Part shown: in pieces, positions 14,353 to 22,216 of the stretch | Position numbering within the stretch: the first letter of the stretch is position 1 | Layout: the number at the start of each line of letters is the position of its first letter | NCBI GenBank assembly: GCA_947589405.1 | Contig: CANQBT010000020.1 | Span: 1 to 23,432 of the forward strand | Origin: an uncultured Clostridia bacterium | GTDB lineage: Bacteria; Bacillota; Clostridia; Lachnospirales; CAG-274 | Direction of reading: 5' to 3' | Length of the DNA: 23,432 nt | Translations under genes and position numbers: made by a program | Notes under the pieces: generated by a model | What the model was told of the DNA's origin: nothing | The model's database searches: none | What the model saw: only the letters and a program-made list of their open reading frames with translations

Positions 14353-17300
14353 TTAAATATTCTCTATAACAGCCTTTACATAGGTCATAAGAGTAGATCC
14401 AAGCTGTTTATTCTTTACGTCTTCGTTCAATATTTCCTCAGCTGAATCAAATACGCCAAGCCAGAAAGTGTCATCGGTAGGAATAACGTTGACGCCGTCC
14501 ATTATATCGTCATTGAATACAGATACCAGATTCTTTATTGAACCCATCTGATTAAGATCAAGCTCTGCGCTTACATAATCGCATTTAGCGCCTTTATAGA
14601 AGTTATTGATCCTTTCGTACTTACCATCGGCTTCATCGCCGGATCTGAGATTTTCGTTTTCTGTAAATGTATCCTTCTCACCGTTTTCTCTACAGTAATT
14701 GATAACGCCGCCATTATATACGACTTCATTCTTTTCCATCTGAGCGTCTGTAGAGGTAAGGGATTTCTCCTGTAAAAGCAGACCCTTTGCCGCTTCTGTC
14801 TTGAGAGTGGCCTTGTCAGGCTCTATTATCTGTACAGTACCGTTGGAATTTATTATGCCCTCATCTCTGGCTATAGTAGTAAGAGCTTTTTCTATTTCCG
14901 TAATATTCTGTGAGCTTATCCAGTCAATAAGCTTGGAACCGTTGCCTGCAAGGAATATTCTTAGATTCACAAATCCTCTGCTTATATTGCCTTTTTCTAT
15001 AGCAAAGGCAACAGACCTTATTGTAAAGTACATCATGGCATATATACCAAAGAGTATCTTTCTTTCAAACATATCCGATCCGCTTGCCGCAAAAGGCTTA
15101 AGCTCTTCGGAATATTCAAACAGTACGGCTTCTACCTCGCTTGCAATAGATTCCACCGCTTCCTTGCGGTCTTTTCTGTAAAGCTGCTTGGCTTTTCTGA
15201 GCTTTTCGTCAAAGCCTCCTTCTATTGCATTGCCAAGACATTCCTTTATTTTGAACTGCATATCCGAAAGCTGATCGGGATCCGGATTGCTTGTTATTAT
15301 GTATTCTGCAAAAGCAGGTCTGAATATTGCTCTGGAGGCAATATTTACAGAAGTCTGCATTATATTTTTAATTTCGGTATTGGTCTTATACCACGCTGAT
15401 ATGTCGGAGGAGCCGCCGCCTATGTCTATACATGCATAGAAGTTGCCGCCCTTTGACATAAAGTTCATAGCAGCCGCAACGCTTTCGGTCTTATATGACG
15501 TTTTGTCGTTTACAACTATCTGGTTTCCTATATCAGGATTCAGAATTTCGTCGTTTATATATCCGACAACGCTTTTTATATGATTCTTATATGCACCTGA
15601 AGCAGTCTTTGACAAAGCGGTAGGATAGGACAATCTGAGATCTATTGTTCCATATACCCTCTTTGAAGTAAGCACATAAAGGGCAACAGAGGTAAGCATC
15701 TGTACAAGATAGCCCATAATATGCTTTTGGTTGTTATTCTGAACAACGCCCCTCTTGTTCCACTTCATATCCTGATCTATAGTAGAATCTCCTATAGGAA
15801 CATGATTGTACTTATAGCTGAGAACAGCGCTTCCGTGCTGGAGAAGCAAATGCGGACCGTCCTGAGAGTTATTGCTCTCTATGAATATGCTTGGATACGC
15901 CTTTCTGTTATAGAACTTTTCTCCCGGAAAGAATACTCCGTAAACAGAGTTTGTTTCACCGCTCATAAGACGATTGCCAAGCACATGTGAAAGGTATGAA
16001 GAAGCATGAGTATTCACTATGTTCTGATTATTGTGTCTGTCGTATTCAAAGAAGTTGCCAAGCTCTACAAATTCAGGCTCGTCATCGGTGCCTGATACTT
16101 TACAAAAGGCAGTAGTTGAAGTTGTACCAAAGTCAAAGCCCACTTCACAGCTTTCCGGATCATTTACAAGTACTTCTTTTGGCTTTTTAAGAAGTATTAT
16201 ACCTCTTTCCTGATTTAAATCTCCATCCTTTACATAGACATACTTAGGAAGAGTGTCATATTTCTTTATTGCTATTGATCTCTTACGTCCGTCGGCTGTA
16301 GTTCCTATAGCATTGGCTCTGAACATATCGTTTATATCGTCTATTTTACCCTTAAAGCTGAATTCGTACTTGCTTCTGCTTCTTGATTCCGGGAATATCT
16401 GATGGATATAAACATTGAACTTACGCCACATAGGAGTCAGTATGGATCTTTCCTCACCGTCTTTTATTTTCTTGTTTGTTTCCTGTTTGTATATATTGAC
16501 ATAAGGCCATATTGAAATAAGGGGTATATCCTCGCCTCTCATATAAACGATCTTATCGCCGTCATAAACTGTATTGAGGTATATTTTTTCGTGGCTTATA
16601 GTCTCGAATTCAATATCGACCCTTATTGTCTTTCCATCGCTGCTGCCTGTATATTTGATAGAATCTCTGAGAGCGTAAGGATTATCGGCAAAAAGCTTAT
16701 CCATAGCGTCCCTTCTTATAGGCGCAACGGGAAACAGGTAGTTGGCTCCGTTAATGGCAAAAGTAATGACATGCTCTGTCTCATCACCCTTTACACCTTG
16801 TATTACCGCTATTTTATCTGTAAATATCTCCTTCTTGAGAAGTATATTTGTATTCTTAGGTCTTATTATCTCTACATTGCTGTCGCTAAGAATATTTACA
16901 ATATCGTCGTCCAGTTTTTCAAATGTAACAACGTTCATATCTTTTATTCTTATCTGGTTCTCTATAGAGCTTACAGTAAGATCTACAACAAGATGAATGT
17001 CGTCAAACATGCTCTGAGCATTTTCATAATTGCAGTTAAAGTCCCTTCTGCTGAACTCAAGGAACTTTTTGGACATATCGTTAACTACGTCCTCCTTCTT
17101 CAGAGCCTCAAGAGCGTCCTCAATTTCCCATTTATCAACATGGGAATTGATATATTCCTTCATTGATTCAAAGTTGCCGTTAAGCTGATTTATAAAGCTA
17201 TCGACCTTTATGCTGTTGGAATTATTGCTTATTTTTCTCAGAGATGACTCAACTGCATCGACCCAGCTTAAAAAATAATAACACTTGAAGGCCTTGCCGC

Positions 17301-17958
17301 TAAATATTTCATCAGCCATTTTTTCAAAATCAAATCTTACATATTTTTCGGTCTCGTCTGCTCCCGCTCTTACAAGAGACTTGGGGAAGCCTTTTTTCTC
17401 CATATAGTCTACAAGAGAGCTGCTTATATTATTGGGTGAAGAGCACACAAGAGATGTATTTGAAAAAGCGCCTATTATTTTGCCGTTAAGCTTTATAAGC
17501 CTTATTTTCTTCCATGCGTCCTCGCCGAAAAGATTGTTCTTGGGAGTGACAGCAATAAGATTATGAGCAAAAGCCTTTGCTTTGTTGTTATAGCCCTTGT
17601 AAGCAAGATCAATATCAACATATTCTATATCCAAATTGAGCACAGGCTTTAATGCAACAAGCATAATAAGGCAACGCCATTCCGTAAGAGCCTTTGCCCT
17701 TGCGGCAACATCGCCTTCTCCTTCTCTGGAAAAGAACATATTATTAAATGTCAGAAAGCTTGCCCATGGAGAAGGTACAGATACGGTACTTCTGTCTATA
17801 GACATAGCCGCAGCTTCTGTAAGCTGCTCGTCAAGTTTATTTGCAATATCTATGAGCGTATTGTCGCCGCCGCCTGTTTCTATAGGCTTTATACTTGATT
17901 CAATACCTGCCTGAAAGGTAATATCCTGATTTTCCTTAAGACTCAATCTTCCTTTCAT
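14353..17958 (-). CDS. Giant actin/Hsp70-fold ATPase with novel N-terminal half
   Basis: 1201 residues, no signal peptide or membrane helix. The second half is an actin/Hsp70-superfamily ATPase: phosphate-1 GFDFGTTSTT (607-616), phosphate-2 DIGGGSSD (845-852) and the adenosine loop LAGNGSK (1003-1009), in the right order. The first ~600 residues match nothing I know; they include VPSPWASFLTFNNMFF (61-76), a helical segment (about 280-330) and beta-rich stretches. DnaK is about 610 residues with the ATPase first, so this is not an ordinary chaperone. The ATG overlaps the stop of the tubulin-like gene by one nucleotide (TAATG), implying coupled translation and probably partnership. Polymer-forming versus chaperone-like action cannot be told from sequence. 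Confidence 0.93.
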   Translation of the reverse strand: MKGRLSLKENQDITFQAGIESSIKPIETGGGDNTLIDIANKLDEQLTEAAAMSIDRSTVSVPSPWASFLTFNNMFFSREGEGDVAARAKALTEWRCLIMLVALKPVLNLDIEYVDIDLAYKGYNNKAKAFAHNLIAVTPKNNLFGEDAWKKIRLIKLNGKIIGAFSNTSLVCSSPNNISSSLVDYMEKKGFPKSLVRAGADETEKYVRFDFEKMADEIFSGKAFKCYYFLSWVDAVESSLRKISNNSNSIKVDSFINQLNGNFESMKEYINSHVDKWEIEDALEALKKEDVVNDMSKKFLEFSRRDFNCNYENAQSMFDDIHLVVDLTVSSIENQIRIKDMNVVTFEKLDDDIVNILSDSNVEIIRPKNTNILLKKEIFTDKIAVIQGVKGDETEHVITFAINGANYLFPVAPIRRDAMDKLFADNPYALRDSIKYTGSSDGKTIRVDIEFETISHEKIYLNTVYDGDKIVYMRGEDIPLISIWPYVNIYKQETNKKIKDGEERSILTPMWRKFNVYIHQIFPESRSRSKYEFSFKGKIDDINDMFRANAIGTTADGRKRSIAIKKYDTLPKYVYVKDGDLNQERGIILLKKPKEVLVNDPESCEVGFDFGTTSTTAFCKVSGTDDEPEFVELGNFFEYDRHNNQNIVNTHASSYLSHVLGNRLMSGETNSVYGVFFPGEKFYNRKAYPSIFIESNNSQDGPHLLLQHGSAVLSYKYNHVPIGDSTIDQDMKWNKRGVVQNNNQKHIMGYLVQMLTSVALYVLTSKRVYGTIDLRLSYPTALSKTASGAYKNHIKSVVGYINDEILNPDIGNQIVVNDKTSYKTESVAAAMNFMSKGGNFYACIDIGGGSSDISAWYKTNTEIKNIMQTSVNIASRAIFRPAFAEYIITSNPDPDQLSDMQFKIKECLGNAIEGGFDEKLRKAKQLYRKDRKEAVESIASEVEAVLFEYSEELKPFAASGSDMFERKILFGIYAMMYFTIRSVAFAIEKGNISRGFVNLRIFLAGNGSKLIDWISSQNITEIEKALTTIARDEGIINSNGTVQIIEPDKATLKTEAAKGLLLQEKSLTSTDAQMEKNEVVYNGGVINYCRENGEKDTFTENENLRSGDEADGKYERINNFYKGAKCDYVSAELDLNQMGSIKNLVSVFNDDIMDGVNVIPTDDTFWLGVFDSAEEILNEDVKNKQLGSTLMTYVKAVIENI

Positions 17959-19514
17959 TACGCTTCACACCCCTCTTTCAGTATTACTTTCTTGAGCTCT
18001 GTTACCAGATCTCCCATATTGTTTATATTCTTTTTGCCTCTGTCTACGTTTTCGTCAAATCTACGTATTATATCTCCGCCTGTAAGATCGCTTATGAACG
18101 GATCGTAATTCAGATCTCCAAGCACATTGAAATCCTTGTATTCGTCTACAAAAAATCCATGCTTATATTCGTATCTCAGATCGTTGAAAAGCTTAAGCTT
18201 ATCTGCCCCCATATTTATTATTCTGAAATCGCCCAATATAAGATTTCCGCCGTTTTCAAGAGCCTGAGCAGGAGTTGAATACTGACCCTTTGCATTTGTA
18301 TCAACTATTATCTCATAGAACCAATTTACATAAAGGCTGCAATATGTCTTGAATTTTCCCACCATGTCCGACGGCTTTACAGTAAATTTGCTCTTCCATG
18401 CCATTCTCTTCTTGTCGTCTTGCAATATATAGTAAAGACCCTTATTGTAGAGCATAGCTATTTCAAGGAATAAAACAAGACGTGTAGCCAGATTCTTTCC
18501 CTTATTAATATTGTTGAGAAGTCCTACATTTCTGTTGAGCTGACCCGGAACATCTACGTCATATGTCTTTATAAGTCCTGTTTTGTGTTCCTTTATATCG
18601 GCAACAAGGTCGCATATGGTAAGAGCTGTTTCTATCTCTATGTAATTGGCCTTGTTCCTCTGCTCCTCACCGCCGTTGTTATTTTCGAGATTCATATATT
18701 TTTCTTTATCTTCGCCTATGAAATATATATGGTCGAAATCTCTGTATATCTGCTGGTCGGCATAGTGATAAAGGGCAGCCCTGTTTTTTGCGGGAAATAC
18801 AGATGAATTGATCTTACCTACATCGGTACCGTCTGCAACTGTTTTGTAATAAGGCATAACTATAGCGCAGCTGCACTTGTTGTCCTTTGTCTTTTCAACA
18901 TTTTTAAGTATCTTGGCTATTGTTGGGATAGCTGACGCACCGGTACCTCCGAACATTGAGCCTATAACAAAAATATGGTCCTCTTCGTCTATATCGCTGA
19001 AAAACTTATTCCATTCGTCATTAAGACCGTTCTCACCCATTATAGCATTTGTCATGAAATATGAGCCTATAGATGTGTGGCCATAGAAGCCCTTGTCAAG
19101 AGGGATCTCCTGTTCTCCCTTTGTATAGAGAAAGTCATAGAAGTCCCTGAGATTCTTCTCATTTTCATCTTCTACGCTCCAGCTTCCTACATTTATTATC
19201 TTGCTCATAGAATCCTTAGAGCTTCCCACTACGGCAAGAGGATTCCATATATCAATGGCATCCTTCTCATCTTCGTAGTACTCAAGCTCAGGAAATTCAT
19301 TGTTATCAAAATTGCCAAAGCTGTTTGTAACAGCATTATAGGCGTTTATCGTATCTTTTAATATTTTAGTATCACCGTTGTCATGGTCGGTGTCTATAAG
19401 CATCATTTTAAGAGAACAATCTTTCTTTGGGAAACAGCCTGCCGCACACAAATGCATAAGACTTCTTGCAACTCTTATGCCGCTACCGCCTACCATAAGC
19501 AAATATACCTTCAT
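17958..19514 (-). CDS. Tubulin/FtsZ-like GTPase
   Basis: 518 residues. An N-terminal nucleotide-binding strand-loop MVGGSGIRVARSL (7-19) and LIDTDHDNGDTK (39-50) precede the tubulin G-box in IGSMFGGTGASAIPTIAKIL (GGTGAS 189-194), the equivalent of GGGTGTG in FtsZ. The first Gly is Phe and the last is Ser. I could not find a clear NxDxxD synergy (T7) loop, so GTP hydrolysis on polymerisation is uncertain. The fit is to the bacterial tubulin-like family (Pfam Tub_2 type) rather than FtsZ, TubZ or BtubA/B; the assignment is from motif memory. GAGGAG lies 13 nt before the ATG, rather far. The gene overlaps the ATPase gene by 1 nt. Confidence 0.9.
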   Translation of the reverse strand: MKVYLLMVGGSGIRVARSLMHLCAAGCFPKKDCSLKMMLIDTDHDNGDTKILKDTINAYNAVTNSFGNFDNNEFPELEYYEDEKDAIDIWNPLAVVGSSKDSMSKIINVGSWSVEDENEKNLRDFYDFLYTKGEQEIPLDKGFYGHTSIGSYFMTNAIMGENGLNDEWNKFFSDIDEEDHIFVIGSMFGGTGASAIPTIAKILKNVEKTKDNKCSCAIVMPYYKTVADGTDVGKINSSVFPAKNRAALYHYADQQIYRDFDHIYFIGEDKEKYMNLENNNGGEEQRNKANYIEIETALTICDLVADIKEHKTGLIKTYDVDVPGQLNRNVGLLNNINKGKNLATRLVLFLEIAMLYNKGLYYILQDDKKRMAWKSKFTVKPSDMVGKFKTYCSLYVNWFYEIIVDTNAKGQYSTPAQALENGGNLILGDFRIINMGADKLKLFNDLRYEYKHGFFVDEYKDFNVLGDLNYDPFISDLTGGDIIRRFDENVDRGKKNINNMGDLVTELKKVILKEGCEA

Positions 19515-19553
19515 AGTTATTTTTCATCTCCTCGTTTTTTTATTTATGTAATA

Positions 19554-20042
19554 TTACTTCTTTTTGTTAAAGAATCCCAATACAGGATTATACTGGAGTT
19601 TGTAGAATCTGTCTCCGAAGAATGAGCCTATAAAGAAAGCAAATACCCATTCCAGCACAATTACTGCGCATGCTATGGTAAAGCAGAAGGTTTCATCGGG
19701 ATATAATACAGAGAATATAACTGCTGCGACCACTCCTGCTGCCAGAGAGAAAAGAAGCCCGAATATCCAGCCCTTTGTAGTTACGAAGGGACCCATTGCA
19801 AAAGCGCCAAGCAATACAAGCAAGGCATTGAACAATATACAAACAACAGATGATATAGTGACCGTAGTTACGAATATATTTGCCCAATCGCTGTAATCCA
19901 AATTAGTATCTGAAGGAGAGCAATAGTTATAGAAAACGTCCCTAAGTATAAACTTAGCAATACATATAAATATTACGCACACAATAATTGCTGCTGCAAG
20001 TTGTCCTATTCCTCTTAAAAAATTCTTTAAACCATTTTTCAT
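19554..20042 (-). CDS. Four-helix integral membrane protein
   Basis: Function unknown; 162 residues with four predicted membrane helices (about 13-33, 58-83, 91-113 and 120-142). The C-terminal tail is short and basic (FYKLQYNPVLGFFNKKK) and predicted cytoplasmic. No family motif recognised. Its place between the lipoprotein and the tubulin-like gene suggests a membrane anchor or channel-like component. ATG with GAGGTGA 6 nt upstream decides the start; gaps are 31 nt before and 39 nt after. Confidence 0.85.
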   Translation of the reverse strand: MKNGLKNFLRGIGQLAAAIIVCVIFICIAKFILRDVFYNYCSPSDTNLDYSDWANIFVTTVTISSVVCILFNALLVLLGAFAMGPFVTTKGWIFGLLFSLAAGVVAAVIFSVLYPDETFCFTIACAVIVLEWVFAFFIGSFFGDRFYKLQYNPVLGFFNKKK

Positions 20043-20073
20043 TATTATTCACCTCATTTAAAATTTTAAAATA

Positions 20074-21732
20074 TTATTCCGCTTCTGCTTCCCTTGTCCT
20101 GTTGGCTTCTCTGCCGTAGGATACATAGGGATTCTTTATATAGAGGGTAAAGCCGTTGACAGCCTTATTGGCCTCGTCCTGATAGTCGTATATATAGTCG
20201 AACAATCTCTGGAGATTAGTCACTCTTACGTTTTCTCCCTTTTCTGAACTGCTCAGATCCAGTACCCACTTCGGAAGGAAATCCTTTGTCTTATAGTGGT
20301 TAAACATTACATTCAGCTTTACAAAAGGAGTGCTGCCGTCAATAGTATCGAAAAACTTCTTAATATCGGGAATTACAATATTGAATGTAAGAGAATCGTT
20401 GGCATCGTCTATTCTCCACTTGCCCTGTATATCCTTTACACCCTCTGCTATAGATGTCGTCATTCCTGTATTTCCTGTAAACTGTCTGTATGTGCCGTTA
20501 TTCTTCTGGTCAATGTCTACAGAATATATTTCTGAGCTGACATCGCATTCCAGAAGGCTCAAGTTAACGCCGTCGATTATGTTGAAGGGGATATTCAGCT
20601 TCAGCTTACCTGCCAGGTCCTCAGTATTATTGCTTACAAGAGGAGTAACAGCCAGATATGTAATATCGTCCATGCTGTATCTCTTTGAATCCTTATTTCC
20701 CTTGCTCGGCATATATCTTACGAGTCTGTCCGCCTCCAGCTTGTCATATGAAATAGCCGGATCAAAGTTGACGGTTCCTTCTATTGTATTGGAGTAATTG
20801 GTGCTGTTGAAGTTTTCATTTACCTTTGTAAAGCTTCCTGCCGTATCTGTTACGGTAGCTATTTCGGAATTAGGCTCCTTTGAAGCTGCCAGATCATATA
20901 CTATACCATGCTCTACAAATTCTATATCCTTGTATTTAATACCGTTTACACCGCACTTATTGGCAAATATCTCATAGTTTATGGTACTTGTGGTATTTTC
21001 CTCATAAGGCGTATCGTTCTTATTGGAAATTTCCGAAACGGTCCTGTCGTCCTTAAATCTTGATACAAAATCCGAAACCGCATCATTATTGCCTATAACA
21101 GCTATGAAATACGGCCTATTGTTGGCATTGTCCACATAGTCGTAAACGCATATATATGCAAGCGCCATATCCTTCTGAAGAATATTCTTGGCAATATTGT
21201 CGCCTACGCTTACAAAGTCCAGATCGATCTGAGAAGCCAGATCCGTTATCATTACAGTAAGTCTGTTGGGATCCACAGATTCCAGCACATTGTCAAAGAG
21301 CATAGTCTTTTCTGTACTGTATTGAGTAGCTCCCGATACATATGAAGCATACTCGGCGGTATCGCATGGTCTTTCGCCGCTTTTGTCATAAAGCTTTATT
21401 GCGAAATCCTCTTCTTCGGCACTATCTCTGTCCTTTTTATCCTTTTCCCTATCGTCATTACTGCTATTTCTGTTGTAGGCTACAGCCATTTCGCTGCTTA
21501 CGCTGCTTACAGCCATTGCAATATCCTTGAATCTTTTCTGTTTTACTATCTGCCCCATGTTGTTGCCAATGTCGTAGTAAAGTGTAACGCCCTCTATAGC
21601 CTGAGGCTCCATTTCTTCATTGATATTGAGGGTTTCCGTTTCCTCGACCCTGACAGTCCTTGAGCCGCCTCCGCAGCCGGTCAGGAGCATGACAGAGCAA
21701 AAGATACACATTGCTCGCTTTAATAATTTCAT
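20074..21732 (-). CDS. Lipoprotein with a vWA-like (degenerate MIDAS) domain
   Basis: First gene of the cluster; 552 residues, lipid-anchored. The signal peptide MKLLKRAMCIFCSVMLLTGC ends in a good lipobox (Cys 20). Residues about 48-220 look like a von Willebrand A fold: strand then DIGNNM (54-59) where integrin-type MIDAS has DxSxS, and strand LTVMITDLASQ (158-168) where the third MIDAS Asp sits. Two Ser are Gly/Asn, so metal binding may be altered or lost. An Asp/Lys/Glu-rich insert lies at about 89-109. The rest (about 220-552) is beta-rich with no known domain. ATG at 21732 has AGGAGG at 8 nt; an upstream in-frame ATG at 21771 would spoil the signal peptide. The vWA call is an inference. 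Confidence 0.88.
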   Translation of the reverse strand: MKLLKRAMCIFCSVMLLTGCGGGSRTVRVEETETLNINEEMEPQAIEGVTLYYDIGNNMGQIVKQKRFKDIAMAVSSVSSEMAVAYNRNSSNDDREKDKKDRDSAEEEDFAIKLYDKSGERPCDTAEYASYVSGATQYSTEKTMLFDNVLESVDPNRLTVMITDLASQIDLDFVSVGDNIAKNILQKDMALAYICVYDYVDNANNRPYFIAVIGNNDAVSDFVSRFKDDRTVSEISNKNDTPYEENTTSTINYEIFANKCGVNGIKYKDIEFVEHGIVYDLAASKEPNSEIATVTDTAGSFTKVNENFNSTNYSNTIEGTVNFDPAISYDKLEADRLVRYMPSKGNKDSKRYSMDDITYLAVTPLVSNNTEDLAGKLKLNIPFNIIDGVNLSLLECDVSSEIYSVDIDQKNNGTYRQFTGNTGMTTSIAEGVKDIQGKWRIDDANDSLTFNIVIPDIKKFFDTIDGSTPFVKLNVMFNHYKTKDFLPKWVLDLSSSEKGENVRVTNLQRLFDYIYDYQDEANKAVNGFTLYIKNPYVSYGREANRTREAEAE

Positions 21733-21822
21733 AGTAAAATCCTCCTGCATTTTTAGTATAAAAACCTGCATATATATACAATGATCGGTTTCAAAGCCCC
21801 TTTTATCCTAAATAGAATTTTT

Positions 21823-21850
21823 TGTATAAACATGCAAACTTTTGAATCAA
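21823..21850 (-). promoter_or_regulatory. Candidate promoter of the minus-strand cluster
   Basis: On the minus strand, TTGATT (21845-21850) and TATACA (21823-21828) lie 16 nt apart, each four of six matches to sigma-A consensus, with very AT-rich upstream DNA. The implied start is near 21815, giving an untranslated leader of about 80 nt before the 21732 ATG. Other pairs are possible in such AT-rich DNA. Confidence 0.35.
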
Positions 21851-21957
21851 TATAAACAATATAACACAATTTACACTTAAAATCAACTATAATAAACATA
21901 TTTGACAGAAAATCACTTCAAATTTTTAACTTTTTGTAAATATTTTCATTAATTCGC

Positions 21958-21977
21958 TATAGTCATTAAAGACTATA
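21958..21977. repeat. 7-bp inverted repeat upstream of the infC promoter
   Basis: TATAGTC (21958-21964) and GACTATA (21971-21977) are perfect inverted copies around ATTAAA. It lies about 50 bp before the infC -35 box and about 110 bp behind the candidate minus-strand -35, so it could be an operator for either direction, or chance in AT-rich DNA. Confidence 0.35.
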
Positions 21978-22024
21978 CATGCTATTTTGCCGAACAGAAA
22001 ATCTGCAAAGGCAATTTTTTGTGC

Positions 22025-22053
22025 TTGACAAATACATGCATATATGGTAAAAT
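22025..22053 (+). promoter_or_regulatory. infC operon promoter
   Basis: TTGACA (22025-22030, perfect -35), a 17-nt spacer and TAAAAT (22048-22053), with TGG just before it forming an extended -10. A strong sigma-A promoter, as expected for ribosomal protein genes. Transcription should start near 22060, leaving about 155 nt of leader before infC. Confidence 0.85.
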
Positions 22054-22059
22054 TCTGTT

Positions 22060-22178
22060 GTTACAAAGAAGAAGCTCCACTTCTCACCTTGCGGCTTCCG
22101 TGCTTCAAGGTCAACATTCTTCACTTATAAAGTGTTTGATGCAGAGATTTCATGAGCAGACTTTGTCTGCTCTTTTTT
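22060..22178 (+). promoter_or_regulatory. Structured leader of infC-rpmI-rplT, candidate attenuator
   Basis: Between promoter and infC the RNA can form ACCTT/AAGGT (22086-22090 with 22107-22111) enclosing a GC-rich inner hairpin, then CACTT-ATA-AAGTG (22122-22134), then an intrinsic terminator (22154-22178). In other Firmicutes this operon is controlled by L20 binding a leader that mimics 23S rRNA and promotes termination. Whether this is the Rfam L20 leader or another class could not be checked. Confidence 0.6.
22154..22178 (+). terminator. Leader terminator upstream of infC
   Basis: GAGCAGAC (22154-22161) and GTCTGCTC (22165-22172) form a perfect 8-bp stem with a TTT loop, followed directly by six T. 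It is a canonical intrinsic terminator located between a strong promoter and infC, so it acts as an attenuator. An upstream GCAGA (22141-22145) could compete for TCTGC in the right arm as a weak antiterminator. Confidence 0.8.
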
Positions 22179-22216
22179 ATGGAGCGGCAATATCACATAT
22201 TTAGGAGGTGCCTACT

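Larger units (their letters stand above)
21733..22024. other. AT-rich divergent intergenic region
   Basis: No convincing gene on either strand. It separates the leftward cluster from the rightward infC operon and holds a possible minus-strand promoter and one inverted repeat, listed separately. The stretch 21840-21960 is very AT-rich, with A and T runs that could act as UP-element-like or bent DNA. Nothing else is seen. Confidence 0.6.

Noticed and set aside
16591..17166. 191-codon plus-strand frame
   Set aside because: Fully inside the 1201-residue ATPase gene on the opposite strand, rich in Tyr/Ile/Cys with no family pattern; a shadow frame.
14353..17958. Reading the large ATPase as DnaK or MreB
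   Set aside because: The ATPase lies in the C-terminal half behind 600 unknown residues, with no substrate-binding domain after it and no GrpE/DnaJ neighbour.
17958..19514. Reading the tubulin-like protein as FtsZ, TubZ or BtubA/B
   Set aside because: Length, altered G-box, different N-terminus and the operon context do not fit division FtsZ or plasmid TubZ; no C-terminal FtsA/ZipA-binding tail is seen.
4681..21732. Prophage or conjugative element
   Set aside because: No integrase, terminase, capsid, relaxase or att-like direct repeats; the flanks are intact housekeeping operons and composition does not change noticeably.
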